Source: JAJFUV01 sp964384215 (GTDB taxonomy: Bacteria; Acidobacteriota; Terriglobia; Bryobacterales; Bryobacteraceae). From it: DNA of 64,000 nucleotides. Positions within the stretch are counted from its first letter, which is position 1, and each line of letters begins with the position of its first letter. Positions 1-8,674 of the stretch are shown here, piece after piece. Location: contig CAYLLB010000003.1 in the NCBI GenBank assembly GCA_964384215.1, forward strand, positions 62,001 through 126,000, given 5' to 3'. The translations under genes were made by a program, and so were the position numbers. The notes beneath the pieces were generated by a model. The model was not told where the DNA came from, did not search any database, and saw only the letters and a list, made by a program, of their open reading frames with translations.

Positions 1-90
1 CCTGTGGCCCGGCGCATCATTGAGGTGGACACGCCAGGCGCCACGGCGGTGAATCCGGCGCGTTTCAATTACCGTTACGCCACCCGGTAG
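1..90 (+). CDS. 3' end of an unidentified protein
   Basis: An open frame enters from the left edge and ends at TAG 88-90. It gives 29 C-terminal residues ending RYATR. Too little is left to name a family. Its last 16 bases overlap the 3' end of the convergent deacetylase gene, a common arrangement in this compact genome. Codon use (third-position G/C) looks like its neighbours, so it is probably the end of a real gene. Confidence 0.55.
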   Translation, partial: PVARRIIEVDTPGATAVNPARFNYRYATR

Positions 91-851
91 CTCGTCAATT
101 CGACGCCTGCCCGCACCAGCGCTTCGCGGACTTCGGCTGACACAAGTGCGTTCAACTCCCTCTCGCGGCTCTCCTTGAGCCGCGTCCGCGCGGCGCGCAA
201 CTCATCAGTGCAGTAGCCCGGATGGCACATGAACTCTGTCACGCCGTCGGGGAGCCTTTCGATCAGTCCGGCGAGATCCGCTGTCCCGAACGTCCCCGTC
301 ATGCTGAATCCAGCGAAGCGGTCAGTGACTTTGATGCCCTTCGCCGCGATCTTGCGACGGAAGCCCGGCTCCAGCAGCCTGAGCGAGCGAGTCTTCCAAG
401 ATTCGGGTGCCGCCGGGTAATCGAACGGTGCCCGTACCCACTCGACGCCGAATTCCCGCGCCACGCGCAGCACGGCATCAAGGACGCCGGGCCACAGGTG
501 CGTGTGCTTGTGCGTATCGAGATGCGTGGGCGCAATGCCGGCCGCGGTGATGCGGCCCAACTGCGCGGCAAACTCCTCGTATGCATGGACTCGCCCGAGA
601 GCCAGTTCCTTGAGCAGTGCCGTCACCGTCGGTGGCTGACCCGGTCCTCCGACCAGGGTGAGGTGCGCCCCCACGTCGAGCGACGGGGTTGCTAGCGCCA
701 ACTCTACGGCGTCTTCAAACGCCGCGCCGTTCGCCATCAGCGTAGTGGATGTGAGGATTCCGTTCCGGTGCGCATCAATGATGCCCCGGTTCACATCACG
801 AGTAAAGCCGAAGTCGTCGGCGTTGACGATGAGACGCCTGGCGGCGCTCAA
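75..851 (-). CDS. ChbG/HpnK family carbohydrate deacetylase
   Basis: A 258-residue protein of the YdjC/ChbG/HpnK family, metal-dependent deacetylases acting on N-acetylated sugars. ChbG removes an acetyl group from chitooligosaccharides; HpnK acts on acetylglucosaminyl-hopanoid. The N-terminal NADDFG motif (residues 10-15) carries the two metal and catalytic aspartates. GAHLTL holds H63, THLDTHKHTH (109-118) supplies more histidines, and a late CHPGY loop is present. The length matches the family. It overlaps the mlaD stop by 4 bp, so it is translationally coupled as the last gene of the mlaEFD operon. That company makes a lipid-linked substrate such as a hopanoid or glycolipid plausible, but sequence alone cannot separate this from a chitooligosaccharide substrate. 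Confidence 0.88.
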   Translation of the reverse strand: MSAARRLIVNADDFGFTRDVNRGIIDAHRNGILTSTTLMANGAAFEDAVELALATPSLDVGAHLTLVGGPGQPPTVTALLKELALGRVHAYEEFAAQLGRITAAGIAPTHLDTHKHTHLWPGVLDAVLRVAREFGVEWVRAPFDYPAAPESWKTRSLRLLEPGFRRKIAAKGIKVTDRFAGFSMTGTFGTADLAGLIERLPDGVTEFMCHPGYCTDELRAARTRLKESRERELNALVSAEVREALVRAGVELTSYRVA

Positions 852-1921
852 AACAGCCCCACCTTGATGCGCAGGAACTTCTTCGGGTTGGCCCGGAAGT
901 CCTTCATGAAGGAGTGCATTTCCTGCGTCGCCCCGTTCAGCGATTCGTATAGCTGCGGATTCACAAGCAACTGGCCGAGGGTGCCCTGGCCGGAGTTAAG
1001 CTTTTCAAGCGTAGTGTCCAGGCGGGCTACCGCGCTCTCCAGTTCGCGATGCAGTTTTTCGTCCTTGAGGAACTTGCCCGCGGTGCCCTTGCCCGCGTTC
1101 AGGTCCTCCAGGATGTGGCGCATTTCGGCTACGCTCTTGCGTGCGTCGTCGTACAGGGAAGGATCGCGAATCAGCTTGCCGGCCGTGCCTCGCCCTTCCT
1201 GCACATCTTGCAGCAAATCATCGACCCGCGCGATGGAACTGCGAAGCTCCTCGTACAAACGTTCGTCGTAGAGCAGGCGGCCGATGGTGCCGCGACCGCT
1301 GCCCACGGCCTCCGCCACCTTCTGCGTCTCCGCGATCGTGGCCGTCAGGCGGTTGTAGAATGCGTCGTCGACCAGAAATTTACCGATGGTTCCCTTGCCC
1401 GCTTCCACCTGCGAGACGATCGCGTCGATGCGCTTCAGCAACCCTTGCGCCGAAACCATCACGTTGTAGCCCGACGCAACCACCTCGTCAAATTCGCGAG
1501 TGTCCAGGCTGGGGACTTCTCCGCCGTTCTTCACCGTTACGGGACTGCGGCCCATGCGGATATTGATGTACTTGGTGCCCAGCACGTTTTCGGCGCTGAT
1601 GGCAGCCTGCGAGTCCACTGGAATCGAGCGGAGCCGCTCGGGATCGATATCCATCTGGACCCGCACGATGCGTTGCGGAGTGCTCAAGCCGGACAGCTCC
1701 ACTTTGCTTACATTGCCGATCAAGAGGCCATTCAGACGCACGGGCGACCCTTTTGCGAGGGCGGCTGAATCGTCCATGTAGGTATACAGGATCGCCGGCC
1801 GGGCGAAGAACTTCTTGCTCCCCGTCAGATAGAAGATGAGAACGCCCAGGATCACCATGGCGGCGATCGCCATGACGCCGACCTTCAATTTCGCCCAACT
1901 GACTTTCTTCGCCGATGGCAT
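848..1921 (-). CDS. mlaD: MlaD/MCE-domain lipid-binding protein with five C-terminal 34-residue repeats
   Basis: A 357-residue substrate-binding component of an Mla-type ABC lipid transporter. One N-terminal transmembrane helix (about residues 15-33) anchors it in the inner membrane. The MCE domain spans about 40-125 and includes the usual stretch around GSPVRLNGLLIG. The C-terminal part is unusual: a GxGTxGxLL-type motif starts at residues 175, 209, 243, 277 and 311, an exact 34-residue period repeated five times and followed each time by a short acidic D-x-x-LY element. Known MlaD proteins use a C-terminal helix to form a pore or tunnel, so these repeats may build a longer periplasmic helix bundle; that is inference. 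CGGAGC precedes the ATG. It lies 3 bp after mlaF and overlaps the deacetylase gene. Confidence 0.93.
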   Translation of the reverse strand: MPSAKKVSWAKLKVGVMAIAAMVILGVLIFYLTGSKKFFARPAILYTYMDDSAALAKGSPVRLNGLLIGNVSKVELSGLSTPQRIVRVQMDIDPERLRSIPVDSQAAISAENVLGTKYINIRMGRSPVTVKNGGEVPSLDTREFDEVVASGYNVMVSAQGLLKRIDAIVSQVEAGKGTIGKFLVDDAFYNRLTATIAETQKVAEAVGSGRGTIGRLLYDERLYEELRSSIARVDDLLQDVQEGRGTAGKLIRDPSLYDDARKSVAEMRHILEDLNAGKGTAGKFLKDEKLHRELESAVARLDTTLEKLNSGQGTLGQLLVNPQLYESLNGATQEMHSFMKDFRANPKKFLRIKVGLF

Positions 1922-1924
1922 AGA

Positions 1925-2752
1925 TCAATGCTCCGATTGCTTGACGAACTTCGCTACGTACGGATCTCTCACGCTTTCCAATTCGTCCTGCGTGCCTTCG
2001 AACACCAGGCGTCCCTCGCGCAGGACCATGAACACAGTGCTTTGAAACGCGCGGTTCCCATTCGATCCGGCGGGTTCCGCCTGCCCGGTGCGCGGGTTGT
2101 AGATATAGTTTGCCATCATGTGGCCGTCCTGGTAGCGGTGCGTCACGATCATGGACGTAGTTCGTTTGAGATCGCGCTGCTTCAGGATCAAAGCCATGAT
2201 GGTGTAAGACGTAATGGGATCCAGTCCCGCAGTGGGCGAATCGTAGAGCACCAGCGGAGGTTCGGTGACGACGGCCCGCGCGATGCCCACTCTCCGCCGC
2301 ATCCCGCCGCTGAGTTCGCTGGGAAACTTGTCGAGCGTGTGCTCCAGTTCCACGAAGCTCAAGGACTCTTCCACCTTGGGCCGCACCTCCTCCGGCGGGC
2401 AATGCAGCACGCGCTGATTGACCAGAGGGTAGGCGACGTTCTCTTCAATGGTCAGCGAATCGAACAACCCACCCTCCTGAAAGACCATGCCGATCCGGCT
2501 GCGCAGGTCGAACAATTCCCTTTCGCCCAACTTCCGCAGATCCTGCCCGAATACGGATACGGAGCCGGAATCCGGCTTCACCAGGCCCAGCGCCACTTTC
2601 AGCAGCACCGTCTTGCCGCTGCCCGCCGAGCCCAGCAGGATACGCGACTGTCCCGGCCAGACCTCGAAAGAAATCGAGTCCAGAACCGGCTGCTCCTCGA
2701 AACGCAGCGAGACGTTTTCGAACTTCAAGACGGGCTGTCGGGCTGTCTCCAT
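1925..2752 (-). CDS. mlaF: MlaF-type ABC transporter ATP-binding protein
   Basis: A 275-residue ABC ATPase energising the lipid transporter with MlaE and MlaD. The Walker A is GSAGSGKT, the signature LSGGMRRRVGIARA is in the right place, and the Walker B LVLYDSPTAGLD follows directly. The signature with GGMRRR and DSPTAGLD is typical of MlaF rather than of drug or amino-acid transporters. The C-terminal region contains a short extra segment (about 215-235) between the H-loop and the last strands. It sits 9 bp after mlaE and 3 bp before mlaD, so the three genes form one operon. The cytoplasmic STAS protein MlaB and the outer-membrane MlaA are not in the window. Confidence 0.94.
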   Translation of the reverse strand: METARQPVLKFENVSLRFEEQPVLDSISFEVWPGQSRILLGSAGSGKTVLLKVALGLVKPDSGSVSVFGQDLRKLGERELFDLRSRIGMVFQEGGLFDSLTIEENVAYPLVNQRVLHCPPEEVRPKVEESLSFVELEHTLDKFPSELSGGMRRRVGIARAVVTEPPLVLYDSPTAGLDPITSYTIMALILKQRDLKRTTSMIVTHRYQDGHMMANYIYNPRTGQAEPAGSNGNRAFQSTVFMVLREGRLVFEGTQDELESVRDPYVAKFVKQSEH

Positions 2753-2761
2753 CTTGACGGG

Positions 2762-3517
2762 TCACAGGCTCACGAAGATCCGGGTAATGAAAAACGTCGC
2801 CACGAAAATCCACACGCTCGCCACCACCACGGCCTGCGTGGTGGCGCGCCCCACGCCCTGCGTGCCGCCCGTGGTGCGCATGCCATAGAAACAGCCGACC
2901 AGGGAGATGATGAAGGCGAACACGAACGGCTTCACCAGCCCTTGCGTAATATCGTTGTACTCAAGCGATTGGTAGACGTTGTTCCAGTATTGCGCCGGAG
3001 TGAGATTCAACAGGAGGTAGGCGATGAGGAACCCGCCGAAGATACCCACGAAGTCCGCGATGATGGTCAGCAGCGGCAGCACGATGCAGGTGGCGATCAT
3101 CCGCGGCGTAACCAGCTTCTGGACCGGATCGGTCCCCAGCGCGCGCATGGCGTCGATCTGCTCGGTCACCTTCATCGATCCCAGTTCGCTCGCCATGCCC
3201 GATGAATTGCGGCCGGCCACCACTACCGCGGTCAACACGGGCCCCAATTCGCGCACCAGCGTGATGGCCACGATCTGGCCAGTCTGTCCCACCGCGCCGT
3301 AAGTTTGCAGCGCGCGCGACATTTGCAGGCCCATGACCGCGCCGCTGAAGAAGCCCGTCAGGATGACGATGGGGAGGCTGCCGACACCAATCGTATCCAT
3401 CTGCAACACGATGTCGTCCACGTAATGCGGCGAACGAAAAACGTTGCGAATAGCCCGGAAGGCGAGGCCGTAAAACTCCTGAGTTGCAAGGATCGGCGGT
3501 TTCAACAGATCGAACAA
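2762..3517 (-). CDS. mlaE: MlaE-type ABC transporter permease
   Basis: A 251-residue integral membrane permease of the MlaE family, the membrane core of the phospholipid-transport ABC complex. It has five to six hydrophobic segments and the family block around LVRELGPVLTAVVVAGR (about residues 88-104), followed by a G-x-M-K-V-T-E-Q-I-D-A-M coupling segment that contacts the ATPase. The start is a TTG: AGAGGTG lies 8 nt upstream and no ATG fits the domain start. It is the first gene of mlaE-mlaF-mlaD-deacetylase and faces the P1 peptidase gene across 55 bp that must hold both promoters. Confidence 0.94.
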   Translation of the reverse strand: MFDLLKPPILATQEFYGLAFRAIRNVFRSPHYVDDIVLQMDTIGVGSLPIVILTGFFSGAVMGLQMSRALQTYGAVGQTGQIVAITLVRELGPVLTAVVVAGRNSSGMASELGSMKVTEQIDAMRALGTDPVQKLVTPRMIATCIVLPLLTIIADFVGIFGGFLIAYLLLNLTPAQYWNNVYQSLEYNDITQGLVKPFVFAFIISLVGCFYGMRTTGGTQGVGRATTQAVVVASVWIFVATFFITRIFVSL

Positions 3518-3572
3518 ACCGTTTTCACCTCTGAATCACGATGCTACCATACAACGTAAAACCGGGTTTTCC

Positions 3573-4541
3573 ATGAAAGGCTTAACCGATATTGCAGGCA
3601 TCCGCGTGGGTCACGCCACCGATTTCGAGGCTCTCACCGGGGCCACCGTGATTCTCGCCGAAGCCGGAGCCGTCGCCGGCGCGGACATCCGCGGCTCGGC
3701 CACCGGCACTGAGGAATTCGACGTCATGAGCCCGCTGCATGTCGCGGACGCGGTGCACGGTGTGGTGCTGGCCGGAGGCAGCGCCTTTGGGCTGGAAGCC
3801 GCGAGCGGCGTGCGCCGCTACCTCGAAGCGCGCGGCGTTGGCTTCGACACTTCGGCCGCGCGCGTGCCCATCGTGCCCGGCGGCATTATTTACGACCTGG
3901 CGATCGGGAAGGCGCACATCCGCCCCACGCGCGAAATGGGCGAAGCCGCGGCCAATGCGGCGACCAGCGGTCCGGTTCCGGAAGGCGCGGTGGGCGCGGG
4001 CGCCGGCGCCACCGTCGGCAAGATCTTCGGCATGCCGCGGGCCATGAAATCCGGCGTCGGGACTTTCACCGTGGCGCTCGGCGGCCGTTACGCGGGCGTG
4101 CTGGTGAGCGCGCTGGTGGTGGTGAACGCGTTCGGCGACGTGCGCGATCCCGCCACCGGCAAAATCGTCGCCGGCGCGCGCATGGGGTCCCAAAGCATGG
4201 AATTCGCCGATACGGTGGCAGCTTTGAAGAAAGGCCCCAGCGCCGGTCTCTCGCGGGAGAACACCACGCTCGCTGTGGTGGCCACCAACGCGAAGCTTAG
4301 CAAGGTGCAGGCGACCAAGGTTGCGCAACTCGCGCAGCACGGCATGGTGCGGACCATCTCGCCGGTTCACACGATGTTCGACGGCGACTTCGTCATCGCA
4401 CTCTCGCTCGGAGCGGCGCAAGCGGATGTAACCGCAGTGGGTGTGGCAGCCGCCGAAGCGCTCGAAAACGCCATCCTGCGCGCTGTTCGCCTCGCGCCCA
4501 CGATGGGCGGAGTGCCGGGGCTGGCGGGCAAGACTCGCTAG
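3573..4541 (+). CDS. P1 family peptidase (DmpA/BapA/ThnT-like N-terminal nucleophile hydrolase)
   Basis: A 322-residue member of peptidase family P1, self-cleaving beta-aminopeptidases. The N-terminal part has the family opening I-x-G-I-R-V-G-H. A glycine-rich oxyanion region VLAGGSAFGLEAA lies at 65-77 and GAVGAGAGATVGK at 138-150. The expected self-cleavage point is ENTT with N230/T231, which would make T231 the N-terminal nucleophile, as in ThnT rather than the serine of DmpA. No signal peptide is visible, so it is probably cytoplasmic. It overlaps the convergent isomerase gene by 4 bp. The substrate cannot be deduced; peptides with N-terminal beta-amino acids or D-amino acids are known for relatives. 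Confidence 0.9.
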   Translation: MKGLTDIAGIRVGHATDFEALTGATVILAEAGAVAGADIRGSATGTEEFDVMSPLHVADAVHGVVLAGGSAFGLEAASGVRRYLEARGVGFDTSAARVPIVPGGIIYDLAIGKAHIRPTREMGEAAANAATSGPVPEGAVGAGAGATVGKIFGMPRAMKSGVGTFTVALGGRYAGVLVSALVVVNAFGDVRDPATGKIVAGARMGSQSMEFADTVAALKKGPSAGLSRENTTLAVVATNAKLSKVQATKVAQLAQHGMVRTISPVHTMFDGDFVIALSLGAAQADVTAVGVAAAEALENAILRAVRLAPTMGGVPGLAGKTR

Positions 4542-5434
4542 CGCGCTCGGAACCGCCGCATGAACTCGATGAAACGCCGGGCGCAGGCGTCCAGGTTCTC
4601 CATCGAGCCGCCGCCTTCGAGCGGCGAGCACATCTCGTAAGCCACGCTGCCTCGAAAACCGCCCTCGCGCAGCGCCTCCAGGAACGCGCCGTAGTCGATG
4701 AAGCCTTCGTCGATGGGCGCCGCGCGGACCACCGGCGTGAGCGGTTCGTAGTTCACCAGTTCGGGACGGTAGCGGTAGCGCGGGCGCTTCACGTAGTTGG
4801 CGATCGTGGTGTGCGCCGTGATGGGCGCCATCACCTGCGCGGCCTCTTGCAGGTCCGCGCCATGCAGCGCCGGGGCCCAGGCGTCGAACAGCGCGAGGCA
4901 ATTCGGTTCGCCCACCGCCCGGATCAGATCGCACTGGCTTTCATAGCCGCACGCGAGGTCGTGATGGTTCTGCACGCCGATCACGACATTCCACTCCGCG
5001 GCGCGCCGGGCGCACTCGCGCAACGCGCGCACCACCATGTCCCACTGCGCGTTGTAAGAGGATGCCGGATGCTCGTAACCCGTGAACACGCGCACAAGCC
5101 CGGCGCCGATATCGCGCGCCAGACGCGCCAACTCGATGACGTATGCCGTCTGGATCTCGAGCGTGGGCACGTCGGCATGATCCAGGTCCGCGGTAAAGTT
5201 GTTGTAACCCGCCAGGATTACGGTCCCGAGACCCGCTTTCTCGATTTCCGACCGCAGGGCAGCGCGTTCTTTCGCGCCGTAGTCGAGGATCGAAACGTGC
5301 GGCCGTTTGGCCGCGAGCAGCACGCCGTCGAAGCCGAGCTCGGCGGCCTTGCGAACGAATTCCGGCACCGTAAGGGAGACTTGCCCCCACGATCCCGAGT
5401 AACTGATCGAGTGCAGAACGGCAGCGTAGTCCAT
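4538..5434 (-). CDS. sugar phosphate isomerase/epimerase (TIM barrel, AP-endonuclease 2 fold)
   Basis: A 298-residue protein of the xylose-isomerase-like TIM-barrel superfamily (Pfam AP_endonuc_2), which includes hydroxypyruvate isomerase, tagatose epimerase and inosose dehydratase. Barrel strands with metal-binding acids are recognisable: VIGVQNHHD (about 151-159) in the middle, LALFDAW (about 180-186) and a closing VAYEMCSPLEGGGS (about 263-276). There is no signal peptide. It is transcribed towards the P1 peptidase with a 4-bp overlap, and its start lies 17 bp from the desaturase ATG. Acidobacterial genomes carry many paralogs, so the substrate is unknown; a keto-sugar or inositol derivative is the usual guess. 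Confidence 0.82.
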   Translation of the reverse strand: MDYAAVLHSISYSGSWGQVSLTVPEFVRKAAELGFDGVLLAAKRPHVSILDYGAKERAALRSEIEKAGLGTVILAGYNNFTADLDHADVPTLEIQTAYVIELARLARDIGAGLVRVFTGYEHPASSYNAQWDMVVRALRECARRAAEWNVVIGVQNHHDLACGYESQCDLIRAVGEPNCLALFDAWAPALHGADLQEAAQVMAPITAHTTIANYVKRPRYRYRPELVNYEPLTPVVRAAPIDEGFIDYGAFLEALREGGFRGSVAYEMCSPLEGGGSMENLDACARRFIEFMRRFRAR

Positions 5435-5451
5435 GGAAGTCCTTCCATTCT

Positions 5452-6351
5452 ATGCCCCATGTTATCCTCAAGAAAACGGCTTGCATCTGGGATCTTCGCA
5501 AGCCGGGAGGGATTCCACTGGGAAAGTCACCTGAAGTCAATTGGCCCATCGTGGCCGTTATGTCGGTTTTGCATCTCGGAGCGCTGGCGGCCCTCTTCAT
5601 GGCAAGCTGGGCCGCCGCCGTCGCAGCGGCAATTCTTTATTGGATGAGCATTAGCCTGGGCATCGGAATGGGTTACCACCGGCTCCTCACGCATCGTGGA
5701 TTCAAGGTGCCGAAGCCCCTGGAGTACTTCCTCGCCGTCTGCGGCACACTGGCGCTTCAGGGCGGTCCGATCTCCTGGGTGGGCACGCACCGCGAGCATC
5801 ATCGGAAGTCCGACCGCGAGGGCGACCCGCACTCGCCGCGGCACGGCGGTTTCTGGGCGCACATGGGGTGGGTGCTCTACGGGTACTCGAGCCACAACGA
5901 CACGGCGGGGATGGCGAAGCTGGCGCCGGATCTCGCCAAGAGCGGCGTCTATCGCTGGCTCAATACGTACCACTACGTGCCTCTGCTGGTTTCGGCGGTC
6001 ATACTGGCGGCTGCGGGCGGCTGGAGTATGGTCCTATGGGCCGTTTGTCTCCGCGTTGTCGCGGGATTGCACTCCACCTGGTTGGTGAATTCGGCGGCGC
6101 ATATGTGGGGACGGCGCCGTTTTGTGACCTTGGACGATTCGCGCAACAGTTGGTGGGTGGCGCTGCTGACCTTCGGCGAAGGGTGGCACAACAATCATCA
6201 CGCGCACCCGGCCTCGGCGCGCCACGGGCTGGCCTGGTACGAGCTTGACCTCACCTGGATCCGGATAAGAATTCTGCAGCTTGCCGGATTGGTCAAGTCA
6301 GCTAAGGTGGCGCGGTTGACCGCCGCGCCGGCCGAACTCGAAGCCGCCTGA
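5452..6351 (+). CDS. membrane acyl-CoA/acyl-lipid desaturase
   Basis: A 299-residue delta-9-type fatty acid desaturase, a di-iron membrane enzyme that puts a cis double bond into acyl chains. All histidine boxes are present: HRLLTH (76-81), HREHH (113-117) and HNNHH (246-250), plus the NSAAH motif (213-217). Four hydrophobic helices alternate with these boxes as in stearoyl-CoA desaturases. The start is uncertain. The ATG given leaves only 17 bp to the divergent isomerase gene, and a strong GGGAGG lies about 60 bp inside it, so initiation at a non-ATG codon near 5520-5550 is possible. It probably tunes membrane fluidity and works without a partner in this window. Confidence 0.9.
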   Translation: MPHVILKKTACIWDLRKPGGIPLGKSPEVNWPIVAVMSVLHLGALAALFMASWAAAVAAAILYWMSISLGIGMGYHRLLTHRGFKVPKPLEYFLAVCGTLALQGGPISWVGTHREHHRKSDREGDPHSPRHGGFWAHMGWVLYGYSSHNDTAGMAKLAPDLAKSGVYRWLNTYHYVPLLVSAVILAAAGGWSMVLWAVCLRVVAGLHSTWLVNSAAHMWGRRRFVTLDDSRNSWWVALLTFGEGWHNNHHAHPASARHGLAWYELDLTWIRIRILQLAGLVKSAKVARLTAAPAELEAA

Positions 6352-6359
6352 AGTGAAGG

Positions 6360-7688
6360 CTATTCGGCTGCCGGCCGTCCACGTCCGCGACGCGGTCCCA
6401 TGCGAGGCGTGGGTGGAGGTGCGGGAGCGGGTTCCGGCGGCGGAGCCTTCTTCAGCCGGCCGTCAAGACGCGCGAAGATCATATCTTGCTTGGCCTTGGC
6501 GAACTCCGGGCCACCCGAAGCCACGCCCGTGGACGCTACGTCCCGATCGGTAATCTCCTGCGCGGCCGCCAGATACTTCTGCAGGTAATTGCGGATGCGA
6601 TCCTGCACCAAGCGCTGCGAGGAATAGAGGAAGAGGTAAAACACCTGATCACCAGGCGCGTTCGAGATTACTTCGTAGATGTTGGACGCTTTGCGCAGGC
6701 GGGCGGACTTCAGTTCGCGTTCGAGCGATTTCGCCCGCAGCGGCAGCTTCTGCCAAAGGTCAATCTCTCCTTTGCGCAAGAGCGTGGTCCGGACCAGCGC
6801 GGCGCGCTCCTTCGGATTAAGCTTCTCGGTCAGCACGAGAAGAAACAGTCCCCGGTTGTCCAGGTGCAGGTCCGTGCCGAAGGGCGCCATCTGCCTCGCC
6901 TTCTGCAACTTGGCGAGGCCCTGCAGGTTGAGCTTGGCTCCGGTCAGCGCCGGTGAGAACAGGACGAGAAGCTTCTCTTCGTCGAGAGCCTTGACGACGT
7001 CCGCGGAATTCGTCTCGTCCGCCATGTGGAACAATTCGTCGTGCAGACTGCGAGGCGGAATGTCGGCCTCAACGCCCGCCTCGCGTGCATTCTGATAATG
7101 CAACGCGGTCCGCTCCTCGACAGTGAAACCCAGGCGCACGCGGAACCGGATGAAGCGCAGCATCCTGACCGGGTCGTCATAGAAAACGTAGTTGTGGACG
7201 GCGCGCAACTCGCGGCGCTCCAGGTCGGCCAGGCCGTTGGTCGGATCGAGCAACAGGCCCCGCGAGGCCGGATTGAGCGACAGCGCGATGGCGTTGATGG
7301 TGAAGTCGCGGCCGCGCAGGTCGTCGTAGATGGACGCTGGACGCACGTGCGGCTTCGTCCCCGGCTTACCGTACCGTTCCAGCCGGGCCATGGCGATCTG
7401 CGCCGTCACCCCGCCCGGGAAAAGCAGTTCGGCGCACTTGCGGTCTTCGTCCTCGGCGACGATCTTGACGTGGGGTTTGGAGGCCAACACCTTGGCCAGT
7501 TTCAGCGCGTTGCCTTCGACTGTGAAATCCAAGTCCCGAACCGGGAAGCCGCCCAGCACGTCGCGCATGGCACCGCCGGCCAGAAAGAGGTTCACGCCCG
7601 CGTTTCCCGCAGCTGCAACAACATCCGCAACCACCCGATTCTGATCGGTGCTCAGGTGGTTCTCCAGCATGAACATGTAGTCGCTCAT
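6360..7688 (-). CDS. cca: CCA-adding enzyme / poly(A) polymerase family nucleotidyltransferase
   Basis: A 442-residue class II tRNA nucleotidyltransferase that adds or repairs the 3' CCA of tRNAs. The active site is clear: GG at 38-39, RDLDFT with the metal aspartates D52 and D54, RDFTINAIA (127-135) and DDPVRMLR (171-178), the RNA-binding signature that ends the catalytic core. The C-terminal 35 residues are proline-rich then Arg/Gly-rich, an extra basic tail that could bind RNA. GGAGGGA precedes the ATG. It follows xerD by 30 bp on the same strand. The one tRNA gene in the window already encodes CCA, so repair is as likely a role as addition; poly(A) polymerase activity cannot be excluded. 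Confidence 0.88.
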   Translation of the reverse strand: MSDYMFMLENHLSTDQNRVVADVVAAAGNAGVNLFLAGGAMRDVLGGFPVRDLDFTVEGNALKLAKVLASKPHVKIVAEDEDRKCAELLFPGGVTAQIAMARLERYGKPGTKPHVRPASIYDDLRGRDFTINAIALSLNPASRGLLLDPTNGLADLERRELRAVHNYVFYDDPVRMLRFIRFRVRLGFTVEERTALHYQNAREAGVEADIPPRSLHDELFHMADETNSADVVKALDEEKLLVLFSPALTGAKLNLQGLAKLQKARQMAPFGTDLHLDNRGLFLLVLTEKLNPKERAALVRTTLLRKGEIDLWQKLPLRAKSLERELKSARLRKASNIYEVISNAPGDQVFYLFLYSSQRLVQDRIRNYLQKYLAAAQEITDRDVASTGVASGGPEFAKAKQDMIFARLDGRLKKAPPPEPAPAPPPTPRMGPRRGRGRPAAE

Positions 7689-7718
7689 GACGATCCCTCC
7701 CTCCCCGTATCGTTCTGC

Positions 7719-8612
7719 CTATGCCCGGGGGTGGTGTTGTTCTATCGTTTTCCGCAATCTCGACTGCATCACGTGCGTATAGATCTGAGTCGTCGAGATA
7801 TCGGCGTGCCCAAGCATGGTCTGGACGCTCCGGAGGTCCGCCCCGCCCTCCAATAAGTGAGTAGCGAAGGTGTGCCGCACGACATGGGGGGTGAGGCCGT
7901 GAAAGATCCCGACCCGTTTCCCATAGCCGTTCAACAATTTCCAGAATGCCTGGCGGGTCATCGGCCCGCCGCGGGCCGTCACGAACAGAAAACGGCTGGC
8001 CCGCTTCCCGAGGAGACGCGGCCGTGCACTGGCACGGTATTGTTCCACGGCCTCCACGGCGGATTTGCCGATGGGCACAACCCGCTGCCTGTTGCCCTTG
8101 CCGGTCACTTTCAAAACACCGATATCCGGCGAAAAATCATAGACTTCCAGTCTAACAAGCTCGGAGACCCGAAGTCCCGTGGCATAGAGCAATTCGAGCA
8201 TGGCACGGTCCCGGAGACCGGTGGCTTTGGCCGCATCCGGGGCCTCTACAAGCTTGTTTATGTCATTTATAGTCAGATACTTAGGAAGACTATTCCACTG
8301 CTTGGGGGAAGCCAGCAAGGCGGTAGGATCCTCGCTTACGCGGCCTTCCTGGAGGAGGAATCGATAGAAATTACGCAGGGTGGTGAGATGCCGGGCCACC
8401 GAACGGCTGCCAAGTCCCGATTTATAAAGAGAATCCATGTAGCGCCGGATATGCCCGGCATCCTCAGGCACGCTACCCTCACCGCTAAATTGCTGGTAAC
8501 AGGCAAGATCTCTCCCATACGCCTCCAGCGAGTTGGCGGCTAAGCCCTTTTCAACCCGGCAAAAATCCAGAAATTGTTGGACGTCGCCAATCAGCGAGCC
8601 CACAGATGGCAT
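7719..8612 (-). CDS. xerD: tyrosine recombinase XerC/XerD
   Basis: A site-specific recombinase of the Xer type, which resolves chromosome dimers at dif. With the start at 8612 it has 297 residues. The catalytic set is R148, K172, H243, R246, H269 and nucleophile Y278, almost exactly the positions of Escherichia coli XerD (298 residues); that agreement is why this start was chosen over an in-frame ATG at 8657, which would add 15 hydrophobic and cysteine-containing residues. The N-terminal SAM-like core-binding domain covers about 1-85. No transposon or integron features flank it, so it is housekeeping rather than an element integrase. It is probably co-transcribed with cca. Confidence 0.92.
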   Translation of the reverse strand: MPSVGSLIGDVQQFLDFCRVEKGLAANSLEAYGRDLACYQQFSGEGSVPEDAGHIRRYMDSLYKSGLGSRSVARHLTTLRNFYRFLLQEGRVSEDPTALLASPKQWNSLPKYLTINDINKLVEAPDAAKATGLRDRAMLELLYATGLRVSELVRLEVYDFSPDIGVLKVTGKGNRQRVVPIGKSAVEAVEQYRASARPRLLGKRASRFLFVTARGGPMTRQAFWKLLNGYGKRVGIFHGLTPHVVRHTFATHLLEGGADLRSVQTMLGHADISTTQIYTHVMQSRLRKTIEQHHPRA

Positions 8613-8674
8613 CGTGCCAATGATACAATACTCGCAAAAATGTTTGAAAGGGAACATTAGCCGAGGACGAGAGA

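Noticed and set aside
7719..8612. XerD as the integrase of an integrated element
   Set aside because: It is linked to cca, has exactly housekeeping Xer length and motif spacing, and no att repeats or cargo genes flank it.
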